Source: Nocardioides sp. zg-DK7169
GTDB taxonomy: Bacteria; Actinomycetota; Actinomycetes; Propionibacteriales; Nocardioidaceae
Assembly: GCF_013155365.1 (NCBI RefSeq)
Contig: NZ_JABJRA010000006.1
Location: forward strand, 269,626 to 333,625
DNA: 64,000 bases
Direction: 5' to 3'
This document shows, one piece after another, positions 1-12,919 of the stretch (position 1 is the first letter of the stretch; each line of letters opens with the position of its first letter). Under the pieces are notes generated by a model. That model searched no databases. It was not told the origin of the DNA and saw nothing but the letters and a program-made list of their open reading frames with translations. The translations under genes and the position numbers were made by a program.

Positions 1-387
1 GGGGAGCTGGGCGCGGGGAAGACCACGCTCACCCAGGGCATCGGCGCCGGCCTGCACGTGCGCGGTGACGTCACCTCGCCGACGTTCGTGATCGCCCGGG
101 TGCACCCCTCGCTGGTCGGCGGGCCGGACCTCGTGCACGTGGACGCCTACCGCCTCGGCGGCATCGAGGAGCTCGACGACCTCGACCTCGACACCGACCT
201 CGACCACGCGGTCACGGTCGTCGAGTGGGGCGAGGGGCTCGCGGAGGGGCTCACCGAGTCGCGCCTGGAGATCCGGATCGTGCGCAGCACCGCGACCGAC
301 CCGGAGGACGAGATCGACCCGCGCCGGGTCGAGATCACCCCGGTCGGGCCGCGCTGGCACGCGCTGTCCTTCCGCGGCCTGGGCTGA
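1..387 (+). CDS. tsaE: TsaE, tRNA t6A-modification ATPase (5' end outside window)
   Basis: The gene is cut by the left edge and is read in frame 1 from the first base. The first residues, GELGAGKTT, are the Walker A loop, followed by TQGIGAGL and the TSPTF stretch typical of TsaE. A later VVEWGEG (about residues 74-80) is the conserved Trp-Glu-Trp/Gly region of the family. TsaE is the cytoplasmic P-loop ATPase that works with TsaB and TsaD to put threonylcarbamoyl on A37 of ANN-decoding tRNAs. It is followed after 105 bp by tsaB in the same direction, which supports the call. The missing part should be only the short N-terminal strand and helix before the P-loop. Confidence 0.93.
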   Translation, partial: GELGAGKTTLTQGIGAGLHVRGDVTSPTFVIARVHPSLVGGPDLVHVDAYRLGGIEELDDLDLDTDLDHAVTVVEWGEGLAEGLTESRLEIRIVRSTATDPEDEIDPRRVEITPVGPRWHALSFRGLG

Positions 388-393
388 GGCGCC

Positions 394-459
394 CAACCAC
401 GAGCGCCGACTCGGCACGCCACAAGCCCCGACTCGCGCCACCACGAGGGCCGACTCGGG
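394..459 (+). repeat. Three 22-bp direct repeats with core CCGACTCG
   Basis: Three units of exactly 22 bp (394-415, 416-437, 438-459) fill the gap between tsaE and tsaB. Each carries CCGACTCG near its 3' end and a CCAC(G/A)AG stretch near its 5' end. The same unit recurs at 14887-14952 and 44792-44923, and in inverted orientation at 44694-44759. No reading frame of either flanking gene covers it. Confidence 0.85.
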
Positions 460-492
460 GGAGGGGGAGGGGCGCGGGTTAGCCTCGGGGAC

Positions 493-1125
493 GTGCTGCT
501 GGCCTTCGACACCGCGACCCCCCAGGTGAGCCTCGCCCTGCACGACGGCGCCGACGTGGTCGTCGAGCTGACCTCCGAGCGGCCGATGAAGCACGGCGAG
601 CAGCTCGCCCCGCTGATCGCGGCCGGCCTGGAGCGCGCGGGCATCACCCGCCACGACCTCACCGCCGTCGCGGTGGGTGTCGGCCCGGGCCCGTTCACCG
701 GCCTGCGCGTCGGCCTGGTCACCGCCCGCACCCTGGGCCTGGTCCTCGACATCCCGGTGTACGGCGTGTGCTCGCTGGACGTGCTGGCGCTCGAGGCGGC
801 CCCGGCGCTGGGCACGCCGTTCCTGGTGGCGACCGACGCGCGCCGCAAGGAGGTCTACCTGGCCTCCTACGACGCCGACGGCAGCCGGGTCGAGGGCCCG
901 GTGGTGGAGAAGCCCGTTGCCGTCGCCAGCGACCTCCCGGTCGTCGGTGAGGGCGGCGCGCTCTACCCCGAGGCGTTCCCACGCGCGACCGGGCCGCAGC
1001 GCCCGAGCGCCGGCTGGCTGGCCCGTGCGGTGGCCGAGGAGCTCGCCGAGCTGCTCGACCCCGAGCCGCTCTACCTGCGCCGCCCCGACGCCGAGACGCC
1101 GGGCGCGCGCAAGCAGGTCTCGTGA
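493..1125 (+). CDS. tsaB: TsaB, t6A biosynthesis dimerization partner of TsaD
   Basis: A 210-residue protein that starts [15 protein letters not shown] and has the [13 protein letters not shown] motif around residues 57-69, both diagnostic of TsaB (YeaZ family, ASKHA fold). TsaB has no catalytic activity of its own; it scaffolds TsaD and TsaE for threonylcarbamoyl transfer to tRNA. The GTG at 493 is chosen because the ASKHA first strand begins directly after it. The gene ends in GTGA, which is also the start codon of rimI (4-bp overlap), so the two are translationally coupled. The M. tuberculosis equivalent is Rv3421c in the same gene order. Confidence 0.93.
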   Translation: MLLAFDTATPQVSLALHDGADVVVELTSERPMKHGEQLAPLIAAGLERAGITRHDLTAVAVGVGPGPFTGLRVGLVTARTLGLVLDIPVYGVCSLDVLALEAAPALGTPFLVATDARRKEVYLASYDADGSRVEGPVVEKPVAVASDLPVVGEGGALYPEAFPRATGPQRPSAGWLARAVAEELAELLDPEPLYLRRPDAETPGARKQVS

Positions 1126-1576
1126 TCCGCGTGGCGACCCTCGCCGACCTCGACGCCGTGGCCGACCTCGAGGTCGACAACCTCGGCGTCGATGCCTGGT
1201 CGCCGGGGCTGGTCGAGCAGGCGATCACCGACGAGCACGCCTCGCTGCACGTCTGGGTCGCCGAGGACGACGACACCGGCGAGGTCGTCGGGCACGCCGT
1301 GGCGGCCGTGGTCGACGTGACCGAGCTCCAGCGCATCTCGGTCGCCGGCACCCACCGCCGTACCGGCCTGGCCAGCGCGCTGCTCGCCGAGGTCGTGCGC
1401 ACCGCCGAGCGGGCCGGGGTCGAGCGGGTGGTGCTGGAGGTCCGCGAGGACAACGCCGGCGCCCTGGCCTTCTACCGTGCCCACGGCTTCGTCGAGCTGG
1501 CGCGTCGGCGCGGCTACTACCGCGACGGCACCACCGCGATCGTGCTCGCGCGGGACCTGACGGGGACAATGGCCTC

Positions 1577-1580
<4 letters not shown>
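1122..1580 (+). CDS. rimI: RimI-like ribosomal-protein/N-terminal alanine acetyltransferase (GNAT)
   Basis: A 152-residue single-domain GNAT protein. The acetyl-CoA pyrophosphate loop is seen as R79-R80-T-G-L-A84, and the C-terminal GNAT signature as N111xxA...FY118 followed by HGF. RimI acetylates N-terminal alanine or serine of ribosomal protein S18 and, in actinobacteria, may act more broadly. It begins at a GTG that overlaps the tsaB stop by 4 bp and ends in a GTGA that overlaps the tsaD start. Placement between tsaB and tsaD is the usual actinobacterial order, and this makes RimI more likely than an unrelated GNAT. Confidence 0.9.
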
Positions 1581-2632
<1,052 letters not shown>

Positions 2633-2745
2633 GCGCCGCGCGGCGCACGCCGCTCCCTGCGGGAGGGGCGGGGCTCCCCGGCGGAGCCGGCTGTGGCGGT
2701 TCCGTACGGTTGCCCCAGACCCCGTCGAACAGCAGGAGGAAACGC

Positions 2746-3849
2746 ATGCAGCAGGTGAAGGCCGTCGTCGCACTGGCCAAGGGGGCCCCCGTCGAGGTGG
2801 TCACCATCAACGTCCCCGACCCCGGCCCGGGCGAGGCCGTCGTGAAGATCCAGGCCTGCGGGGTCTGCCACACCGACCTGCACTACCGCGAGGGCGGCAT
2901 CAACGACGAGTTCCCGTTCCTGCTCGGCCACGAGGCCGCGGGCATCGTGGAGGCCGTCGGCCCCGACGTCACCGAGGTCGCCCCGGGCGACTTCGTGGTG
3001 CTCAACTGGCGCGCGGTGTGCGGTGAGTGCCGCGCCTGCAAGCGCGGGGACCTGCAGTACTGCTTCAACACCCACAACGCGACACAGAAGATGACGCTGG
3101 AGGACGGCACCGAGCTCAGCCCGGCCCTGGGCATCGGCGCGTTCGCCGAGAAGACCCTGGTCGCCGCCGGCCAGTGCACCAAGGTCGACGCCGACGCGCG
3201 CCCCGCGGCCGTCGGTCTGCTCGGCTGCGGCGTGATGGCCGGCATCGGTGCCGCCATCAACACCGGCGCGGTGACCCGCGGCAAGTCGGTCGCCGTGATC
3301 GGCTGTGGCGGCGTGGGCGTGGCCGCGATCGCCGGCTCCGCGCTGGCCGGTGCGAGCCCGATCATCGCCGTCGACATCGACGCCGCCAAGCTCGAGAAGG
3401 CCCGCGAGCTGGGCGCCACCCACGTCGTGGACTCCTCGAAGGTCGACCCGGTCGAGGAGATCAAGCGGATCTGCGCGGAGACCTACGAGGGCGCCGAGGG
3501 CGCCGACGTCGTCATCGAGGCCGTCGGGCGTCCCGAGACCTGGAAGCAGGCCTTCTACGCCCGCGACCTGGCCGGCACCGTCGTCCTGGTCGGCGTCCCG
3601 ACGCCGGACATGCAGGTCCCTGAGCTGCCGCTCATCGACGTCTTCGGCCGCGGCGGTGCGCTCAAGTCCAGCTGGTACGGCGACTGCCTGCCCAGCCGCG
3701 ACTTCCCGATGCTGGTCGACCTCTACCGCCAGGGCCGCCTCGACCTCGACGCGTTCGTGACCGAGGAGATCGGCATCGACGACATCGAGGCCGCGTTCGA
3801 GAAGATGCACCACGGCGAGGTGCTGCGCTCCGTGGTGGTCCTGCCGTGA
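2746..3849 (+). CDS. mscR: S-(hydroxymethyl)mycothiol dehydrogenase (zinc alcohol dehydrogenase family)
   Basis: A 367-residue zinc-dependent medium-chain dehydrogenase. CGVCHTD (C38, C41, H42) and the GHE motif form the catalytic zinc site, C-x2-C-x2-C-x7-C around [15 protein letters not shown] is the structural zinc lobe, and GCGGVG is the NAD-binding turn. The C-terminal [19 protein letters not shown] is typical of class III/mycothiol-dependent formaldehyde dehydrogenases. The enzyme oxidises the spontaneous formaldehyde-mycothiol adduct. The ATG at 2746 has AGGAGGA five bases upstream. The following hydrolase overlaps its stop codon, a pairing seen widely in actinobacteria. A plain alcohol dehydrogenase cannot be excluded, but the context favours MscR. 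Confidence 0.88.
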   Translation: MQQVKAVVALAKGAPVEVVTINVPDPGPGEAVVKIQACGVCHTDLHYREGGINDEFPFLLGHEAAGIVEAVGPDVTEVAPGDFVVLNWRAVCGECRACKRGDLQYCFNTHNATQKMTLEDGTELSPALGIGAFAEKTLVAAGQCTKVDADARPAAVGLLGCGVMAGIGAAINTGAVTRGKSVAVIGCGGVGVAAIAGSALAGASPIIAVDIDAAKLEKARELGATHVVDSSKVDPVEEIKRICAETYEGAEGADVVIEAVGRPETWKQAFYARDLAGTVVLVGVPTPDMQVPELPLIDVFGRGGALKSSWYGDCLPSRDFPMLVDLYRQGRLDLDAFVTEEIGIDDIEAAFEKMHHGEVLRSVVVLP

Positions 3850-4475
3850 CCGCCCGCGTGGACCACGCCGTCTCCAGCGGCACCTTCAGCCTGGACGGGC
3901 AGACCTTCGAGGTCGACAACAACATCTGGGTGATCGGCGATGACCGCGAGTGCGTGGTCATCGACGCCCCGCACTCGGTGGACGACATCCTCGCCGTCGT
4001 CGGGGACCGCACGGTCAAGGCGATCATCTGCACCCACGCCCACGACGACCACGTGCGGGTCGCGCCGGCGCTGCGCGAGCGCGTCGGGGCGCCGATCATG
4101 CTGCACCCCGACGACCGCCCGGTCTGGGAGCTGACCCACGGAGGGCCCGACGACGTCGACGCCCAGCTGTGGGACCTCGACCTCGCCGACGGCCTCACCA
4201 TCGAGGTCGCCGGCACCACGCTGCGGGTGCTGCACACGCCGGGTCACGCGCCCGGCGCGGTCTGCCTGTACGCCGAGGACCTCGGTGCCGTCTTCACCGG
4301 CGACACCCTGTTCCAGGGCGGCCCCGGCGCGACCGGCCGCTCGTTCTCCGACGCCGACGTGATCGTCGCCTCGATCCGTGCGCGGCTCTTCGCGCTGCCC
4401 GACGAGACGGTGGTGCACACCGGTCACGGCGACGACACCACGATCGGTGCCGAGAAGGCCGCGCTCGGCGCCTGA
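3846..4475 (+). CDS. MBL-fold metallo-hydrolase coupled to MscR
   Basis: A 209-residue metallo-beta-lactamase-fold protein with the metal motif THAHDDH (H64, H66, D68, H69), a second histidine in HTPGHAPG, the GDTLF aspartate and a C-terminal GHG histidine. This is the binuclear zinc set of glyoxalase II-like thioesterases. The GTG start overlaps the mscR stop (GTGA), so the two are probably co-translated. From this context the likely role is hydrolysis of the S-formylmycothiol made by MscR, releasing formate and mycothiol; that is inference, since the sequence shows only a hydrolase fold. Confidence 0.85.
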   Translation: MTARVDHAVSSGTFSLDGQTFEVDNNIWVIGDDRECVVIDAPHSVDDILAVVGDRTVKAIICTHAHDDHVRVAPALRERVGAPIMLHPDDRPVWELTHGGPDDVDAQLWDLDLADGLTIEVAGTTLRVLHTPGHAPGAVCLYAEDLGAVFTGDTLFQGGPGATGRSFSDADVIVASIRARLFALPDETVVHTGHGDDTTIGAEKAALGA

Positions 4476-4500
4476 GCGGTCCTCACCCCACGGGGTGCAG

Positions 4501-4539
4501 CCCGCGGCGGACCCGGGACACGCCCGGGTCCGCGGCGGG
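4501..4539 (+). terminator. Strong hairpin after the mscR-hydrolase pair
   Basis: Positions 4501-4517 and 4523-4539 form a 17-bp stem with one mismatch and a 5-nt loop (acacg). There is no T tract, which is common for terminators in very GC-rich actinobacteria. It lies 26 bp past the hydrolase stop and upstream of the next gene. Confidence 0.6.
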
Positions 4540-4623
4540 GTCCTCGCGGAGCGGGGGCGGCCTTTGTAGCGTGCGCCGGACGGGGCGGGCCCTCGCCCCG
4601 GACAGCTACGCGAAGGAGCGCCC

Positions 4624-5205
4624 ATGCGCACCGTGCTCGACAAGCTCATCTCCTGGACCGGGCTCGCGCTCGCGGTCGTCCTGCTGGTGGCGGGAGGCCT
4701 GCTCACCTGGGCCAACGTCTTCATCGACGACCAGGTCGAGCAACAGCTGACGATGCAGGACATCACCATGCCGGAAGGGGCGGCGCTGGACAGCCTCGCC
4801 GCGGAGGACCGCGAGGCCCTCGAGGAGTACGCCGGGACGCCGCTGGACAGCGGTCCGAAGGCGAAGGCCTTCGCCGACCACTACATCCTCGCCCACATGA
4901 ACGCCTCCAGCGACGGCCGCAGCTACGAGGCGGTCAGCGGGGAGTACCTCGCGATGAGCGAGGAGGAGAAGGCCTCCGAGGCCGGGCAGGCGATGGCCGG
5001 GCTGCGCGAGAGTCTGTTCATGGGCAGCACGCTGCGCGGGCTGCTGCTCTACGGCTACGCCTTCGCCACGATCGGCACCATCGCGGGCTATGCCGCCATC
5101 GCCGCGTTCGTCGGGGCGGCCGTGCTGCTGGTCCTCGCCGCGCTCGGCCTGGTGCACGCGCGCCGCTCGTCGGCGCAGCGCGCCCCGGAGCCCGCAGCCG
5201 TCTGA
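4624..5205 (+). CDS. Hypothetical membrane protein, 193 residues
   Basis: No family was recognised. The protein has one hydrophobic segment near the N-terminus (about residues 8-34) and a longer hydrophobic stretch near the C-terminus (about 139-182) that could hold two helices. Between them lies an acidic soluble segment rich in Ala, Glu and Asp, followed by a short Arg-rich tail. GAAGGAG lies 5-10 bases before the ATG. It stands alone between a terminator-like hairpin and a convergent methyltransferase gene, so the neighbours give no hint of function. Confidence 0.7.
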   Translation: MRTVLDKLISWTGLALAVVLLVAGGLLTWANVFIDDQVEQQLTMQDITMPEGAALDSLAAEDREALEEYAGTPLDSGPKAKAFADHYILAHMNASSDGRSYEAVSGEYLAMSEEEKASEAGQAMAGLRESLFMGSTLRGLLLYGYAFATIGTIAGYAAIAAFVGAAVLLVLAALGLVHARRSSAQRAPEPAAV

Positions 5206-5216
5206 CCCCTGCCGGC

Positions 5217-5237
5217 GCGTCCGCTCAGAGCGGGCGC
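5217..5237. terminator. Possible bidirectional terminator between convergent genes
   Basis: A 9-bp stem with one G-T wobble (5217-5225 with 5229-5237) and a 3-nt loop sits in the 19-bp gap between the stop codons of the membrane protein and the methyltransferase. It is short and lacks a T tract. Confidence 0.35.
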
Positions 5238-6394
5238 ACCAGCAGCGCCGTCCCCGCACCGGCGACCCTCGTCATCACCAGGGTCGCCGGCGTGTCGCCG
5301 TCCAGGGCCAGCCGCTTGCGCAGCTGCTCGGGCACGACGTCGACGCCGCGCTTCTTGATCGTCAGGGTGCCGATGCCGCGCGCTCGCAGCGCGGCGCGCA
5401 GCTGCTTCTCGCGGTAGGGCAGCTCCTCGAGCACCTCGTAGGAGCGGGCGTACGGCGTGGGGGAGGCGCTCGGCGAGGTCACGTAGGCGATGTGCTCGTC
5501 GAGCAGCGTGCCGCCGGTGAGCGCGGCGACCGCGGTCACCAGCCCGGCGCGCACGACCGCCCCGTCGGGCTCGTGGAGGTAGCGCTGCACCGCACCGACA
5601 CCGACCGCGGCGGCGCCGGGGTCGTCCTCGTCGGTGAGGGTCGCCAGGCCGTGCTCGGCGATCACGGTGGCGCGCCGCGCGACGGTGGCCAGGCGGCCCG
5701 ACCAGAGCGCGGCCTCCTTGACGTCCCCGTGGTCGCTGACCCACTCCGCCTCCACCCCGGCGGGCACCAGCGCGTGCGGGATCCCCGGCGCGACCTTCAC
5801 GCAGGAGTCCCGGGCCAGCAGCCGCTCCACGAAGGACCACGGCGGCGTCCAGTCGTCGACGTCGAAGGAGCGGCCGCGGGCGCTGCGGCGCGCCGGGTCG
5901 GCGTACGCCACGTCGAAGGGGGAGGTGTCGAGCTCGGTGGCGTCGGCGACCATCGCCGCTCCCTCCAGGCCGAGCGCGGCGAGGTTGGCGCGCGCCACCT
6001 CGACCCGCAGCAGGTCCAGGTCGACGCCGGCGGCGGTGATCCCGGCCCGGGCGGAGGCGAGCAGGTCGCCGCCGATGCCGCACCCGAGGTCGATCAGCGT
6101 GCGCGCCCCGAAGGCCGTGAGCCGGGCGGCCCGGTGCGCGGCGACCGGGGCGCGGGTGGCCTGCTCCAGGCCGTCGGGGGTGAAGTACATGCGGCGCGCG
6201 TCGTCGCCGAACTTCGCGACCGCGCGGCGGCGCAGGGTCGCCTGGGTGACCGCCGCGGCGGCGTGCTCGGCGCTCGCGACGCGGCGCAGCGGCGTCTGGG
6301 CGCGCAGCGGGTCCAGGTCGGCGAGCTCCTCGGCGCAGGCCAGCAGCCGCTGCCCCTCGTCGGTGAGCAACCAGCGGAATGCGTCGAGGTCCAC
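5225..6394 (-). CDS. Class I SAM-dependent methyltransferase with THUMP-like C-terminus
   Basis: A 389-residue protein. TLIDLGCGIGGD (residues 99-110) is the SAM-binding motif I, GVDLD is motif II, and VAYADPARRS (about 157-166) holds the DP-x-R catalytic loop of this group. The N-terminal 90 residues are helical and the C-terminal region resembles the THUMP-like domain attached to these methyltransferases. The substrate is unknown; an RNA or tRNA base is plausible because THUMP-type domains bind RNA. It is transcribed divergently from groES with the CIRCE operators between them. The ATG at 6394 is the only start before the first helix. Confidence 0.8.
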   Translation of the reverse strand: MDLDAFRWLLTDEGQRLLACAEELADLDPLRAQTPLRRVASAEHAAAAVTQATLRRRAVAKFGDDARRMYFTPDGLEQATRAPVAAHRAARLTAFGARTLIDLGCGIGGDLLASARAGITAAGVDLDLLRVEVARANLAALGLEGAAMVADATELDTSPFDVAYADPARRSARGRSFDVDDWTPPWSFVERLLARDSCVKVAPGIPHALVPAGVEAEWVSDHGDVKEAALWSGRLATVARRATVIAEHGLATLTDEDDPGAAAVGVGAVQRYLHEPDGAVVRAGLVTAVAALTGGTLLDEHIAYVTSPSASPTPYARSYEVLEELPYREKQLRAALRARGIGTLTIKKRGVDVVPEQLRKRLALDGDTPATLVMTRVAGAGTALLVRPL

Positions 6395-6449
6395 GCGCCG
6401 ATCCTGTCAGGTCGCGACCGCGCGCCGTGCACCTGGCGGCCGGGGGGCT

Positions 6450-6476
6450 CTGGCACTCAGCCCGGGGGAGTGCTAG
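6450..6476 (+). promoter_or_regulatory. CIRCE operator 1 (HrcA site)
   Basis: CTGGCACTC-N9-GAGTGCTAG is the inverted repeat bound by the heat-shock repressor HrcA (consensus TTAGCACTC-N9-GAGTGCTAA) with the exact 9-bp spacer. It lies 142 bp before the groES start. Confidence 0.92.
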
Positions 6477-6484
6477 TTTTCTGA

Positions 6485-6510
6485 CTGGCACTCTCCCTAG
6501 GAGTGTGCCA
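6485..6510 (+). promoter_or_regulatory. CIRCE-like operator 2
   Basis: CTGGCACTC (6485-6493) and GAGTGTGCC (6501-6509) form a second, imperfect CIRCE-type repeat with a shorter 7-bp spacer. The pair of sites nine bases apart suggests two HrcA dimers on the groES promoter, with the core promoter probably overlapping them. Confidence 0.75.
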
Positions 6511-6617
6511 GCGCCTGACAGACCGGTGCGGCACCCGCGACGGCGTACCGCGTCCTCAAGGCACCACCACGTGCATCACACATCGCTACGAAGTGCCAGA
6601 AAGTGGAGGTCGACATC

Positions 6618-8640
<2,023 letters not shown>

Positions 8641-8660
8641 CCGCTCCTGCACCAGCAAAC

Positions 8661-8696
8661 GACGGCGCCGGTCCCCGCGAGGGGGCCGGCGCCGTC
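8661..8696. terminator. Terminator hairpin after groEL1
   Basis: A 16-bp stem with a single G-T pair (8661-8676 with 8681-8696) closed by the tetraloop GCGA. It lies 20 bp after the groEL1 stop and 21 bp before the end of the convergent gene, so it can serve both. Confidence 0.7.
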
Positions 8697-8716
8697 GGCG
8701 TACCGGGGCAGGAGCG

Positions 8717-10336
8717 TCAGGGCAGGGAGGTGCCGGCGGCGCCGCCCACGGTGCGGCAGTCCGGGCGCACCGCCGGGCGCTCGGCCTCGCGCAGCCGCCA
8801 GATGGTGGCCTCGCCGTCCCCGCAGTCGGTGGTCTCGGGGACGTAGCGCTCCTCGACCGCCTGGCGCAGCAGCTCCCCGCCCTCGCGGGTCCAGGCGGTG
8901 AAGGGGAACCACTCGACCAGCCAGGTCGGGGCGTCCGGTCCGTTGACCAGGGCGCGCAGCTCGGCCAGGTCGGGGTCCAGGGTGCGCATCGGCAGGCTCC
9001 ACAGCTGCTCGTACGGCGAGTCCAGGCCGCTGCTGATCTGCAGGTCCGCGCGCCCGCCGAAGACGGTGAGGGTGTCTCCCGGCTCGGCGGCCTCGCCGAT
9101 CGCGGCGCCGAGCTGGACCTCGTCGGTCTCCTGGTTGCCGGTGAGGTTGTACGCCGCCCAGGAGACCAGCGACACCGTGCAGGACACGACCGCCAGCACG
9201 ATCACCCCGCGCATCGCGAGGCCCCGCCCGGTGCGGTGCCGGGTCAGCAGCGCGGCGGCGAGGGCGGCGGAGGGCACCAGCGCGAACAGGTAGTCGGGCC
9301 AGTAGCTGCCGCCCAGCACCATCCCGAGGGCGTCGTAGGCCAGCATCAGGGCGGTGGCCGCCGCCAGCGGCGCGTCCTCGCGCCACTCGCTGCGCAGGTG
9401 CACCACGAAGCCGCCGAGCACCAGCAGCAGGCCGGCCATCAGCGCGATCACCACCAGCTGGACGGCGCGTTCGTCGGCGGCCTTCGAGCTGTGGGAGGCG
9501 AGCACCGCCGAGGCATCGGCGCGGAAGCCGTAGATCGCGTACCACAGCGTCCCCGGTCGGACGCCGGCCGCGACCGCCCAGCCCAGCGTCGCGAGGACCG
9601 GTACGGCGGCCCCGGCGAGGCCGGCGGCGGCCAGGCGCAGGAACGCCCGGGCGTCGATGCGCCGGGTGAGCAGCGAGACCAGCAGCAGGGCCCCGGCGAA
9701 GACAAGTCCGCCGAGCAGGTTCTGCTTGAAGCCGACTGCTGTGGCCGCGCTCAGCCCGGCGAGGGCGGCCAGCGGCACCGAGCCGCGCCGCAGCGCCAGG
9801 ATCGAGAGCAGGCAGCCGGCCATCACGAAGGGCAGCCCGAGCAGCTCGCCCTTCACCGCGACCAGGTTGATCAGCGTGCTGGAGGTGATCGCGGCGACGC
9901 AGAGCGCCGTCCAGCGGGCGGAGGTCTCGCCGGCGACGAGGCGGGCGGTGCGGGCGGCGAGCAGCACCAGGGCCGCGCAGGCGAGGGCGCCGAGGATGCG
10001 GATGAAGTGCGGGCCGCCGATCGCGTCGGAGGCCCGGAAGACCGCGATCAGCAGCGGCGGGCGGTCCACGAAGTAGTGGCCGTAGAGGCTGTCGGCCTCC
10101 GGCGCCCAGCTGCGCGCGACCAGGGTGAAACCGGCCTCGTCGGGCCGGATCGGGCGGGTCAGCCCGGACAGCCGCAGGACGAAGGCGGCGAGCGCGGCCA
10201 GCGGGATCGTCCAGCGCGACTCGACGGCGCGGGTGATGCCCTGCGCCACCCGTCGTACGGGTCCGGGCACGGTGCCGGCGCTCGGCGCGGGACCGGGCGC
10301 GGTCCGGTCGGGGAGCCGCTTCGTCACGTCCGCCAC
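8717..10336 (-). CDS. GT39-like membrane glycosyltransferase
   Basis: A 539-residue polytopic membrane protein with about ten hydrophobic segments. RPDEAGF (D66-E67) in the first extracytoplasmic loop is the catalytic acidic pair of the GT39/GT83 (C-type) polyprenyl-phosphate-sugar transferases, followed by HYFVDRPP, also typical of this group. Such enzymes move mannose or other sugars from a lipid carrier to proteins, lipids or cell-wall glycans on the outer face of the membrane. A C-terminal soluble part of about 110 residues contains FGGRADLQ and is rich in acidic residues. The acceptor cannot be told. It is convergent with groEL1. Confidence 0.75.
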   Translation of the reverse strand: MADVTKRLPDRTAPGPAPSAGTVPGPVRRVAQGITRAVESRWTIPLAALAAFVLRLSGLTRPIRPDEAGFTLVARSWAPEADSLYGHYFVDRPPLLIAVFRASDAIGGPHFIRILGALACAALVLLAARTARLVAGETSARWTALCVAAITSSTLINLVAVKGELLGLPFVMAGCLLSILALRRGSVPLAALAGLSAATAVGFKQNLLGGLVFAGALLLVSLLTRRIDARAFLRLAAAGLAGAAVPVLATLGWAVAAGVRPGTLWYAIYGFRADASAVLASHSSKAADERAVQLVVIALMAGLLLVLGGFVVHLRSEWREDAPLAAATALMLAYDALGMVLGGSYWPDYLFALVPSAALAAALLTRHRTGRGLAMRGVIVLAVVSCTVSLVSWAAYNLTGNQETDEVQLGAAIGEAAEPGDTLTVFGGRADLQISSGLDSPYEQLWSLPMRTLDPDLAELRALVNGPDAPTWLVEWFPFTAWTREGGELLRQAVEERYVPETTDCGDGEATIWRLREAERPAVRPDCRTVGGAAGTSLP

Positions 10337-10440
10337 CCTTGCAGGTCGGCCCTCCGCGTGCAGGATCGCCCCGCGGGTTGTTGCGCGCGCGAAACCTCGG
10401 TGTCCCCGTCCGGCAACGCGCCCGGGGCAGGGTCGGGGCC

Positions 10441-11358
10441 ATGCTGTGGAGAGTGCGGACCCGCCTGCCCGACCGTCCCGGATCCCTCGCCGCCCTCGCG
10501 CGCGCCTGCGGCGAGGCCGAGGTGAACATCCTCGGCCTGCAGATCTTCCCCGACCTCGGCAGCGTCATCGACGAGCTGGTGCTGCGCACGCCCGCGGGCT
10601 GGGCGCCCGACCGGATCGCCGGGTTGGTCGAGCAGGCCGGCGGCCGGGTGCTGAGCTGCGCGCCGTGCGGGGAGGCGGCGCTGGTGGACCAGCCGACCCG
10701 CTACGTGCGGGCTGCCCGGACGGTGCTGGAGGAGCCGGCGTCGTTCCCCGAGGTGCTGGCGCGCCTCTTCGACGCCGAGGCCGAGCCGGCCGTGGGCGGC
10801 GCGGAGGGCGCGAGCCAGGGCGACGTCATGGAGGTGAGCGTCGGCGAGGTCCAGGTGCAGCTGCGCCGCAGCGCGCCGTTCACCGCCACCGAGCACGCGC
10901 GGGCCGCCGCGATGGCCGAGCTGGTCAGCGACGTGCTGCGCCGCACCCGCCCGGCCCGGGAGCCCGGCGCGCCGGGGCCGCTGCCGGGGCGCCGGCTCGG
11001 CGAGGGCCGCGCCCCGCAGTACGTCGTCCAGTCCGGCGCGGTCTCGGCGGTCCGCGAGGGCGCGGTGGTCGGCAGCGCCACCTTGGAGGCGCCGTCGCCG
11101 GCGGAGCCCGACGTACGACGGGTGGTGCTGTGGGTCGACCCGGACTGGCGCCGACGCGGGATCGGCGCGCGGCTGCTGGTCGAGGCGGCCCGGTTGGCGC
11201 GCACCCACGGTGCCGCCGCACTCGTCTTCACCACCCGCGCGGACAACCGGGCGGTGCTGCCGCTGGTGATGGCCGCGGGGCTTCGCGGGCGGATCCGGAT
11301 GAGCGCCGACGTGCTCACGGTCCGGGTGCCCGTCCGCGACCTCACGCCGCTCGGGTGA
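10441..11358 (+). CDS. ACT domain-GNAT acetyltransferase fusion
   Basis: A 305-residue protein in two parts. Residues 1 to about 75 look like an ACT domain (LPDRPGSLAALARACGEAEVNILGLQIF), a fold that binds amino acids or other small ligands. Residues about 120-300 form a GNAT domain with the acetyl-CoA loop WRRRGIG near 236-242. A natural reading is an acetyltransferase controlled by an amino acid, but neither ligand nor substrate is known. The start at 10441 is chosen because the ACT first strand begins there; longer in-frame starts add only Arg/Gly-rich sequence. It precedes guaB by 29 bp but guaB has its own promoter. Confidence 0.75.
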   Translation: MLWRVRTRLPDRPGSLAALARACGEAEVNILGLQIFPDLGSVIDELVLRTPAGWAPDRIAGLVEQAGGRVLSCAPCGEAALVDQPTRYVRAARTVLEEPASFPEVLARLFDAEAEPAVGGAEGASQGDVMEVSVGEVQVQLRRSAPFTATEHARAAAMAELVSDVLRRTRPAREPGAPGPLPGRRLGEGRAPQYVVQSGAVSAVREGAVVGSATLEAPSPAEPDVRRVVLWVDPDWRRRGIGARLLVEAARLARTHGAAALVFTTRADNRAVLPLVMAAGLRGRIRMSADVLTVRVPVRDLTPLG

Positions 11359-11375
11359 TCGTGGGCGGCGGGATC

Positions 11376-12890
<1,515 letters not shown>

Positions 12891-12919
12891 CCCGAGCGTC
12901 GAGCCAGACAGGATCCACC

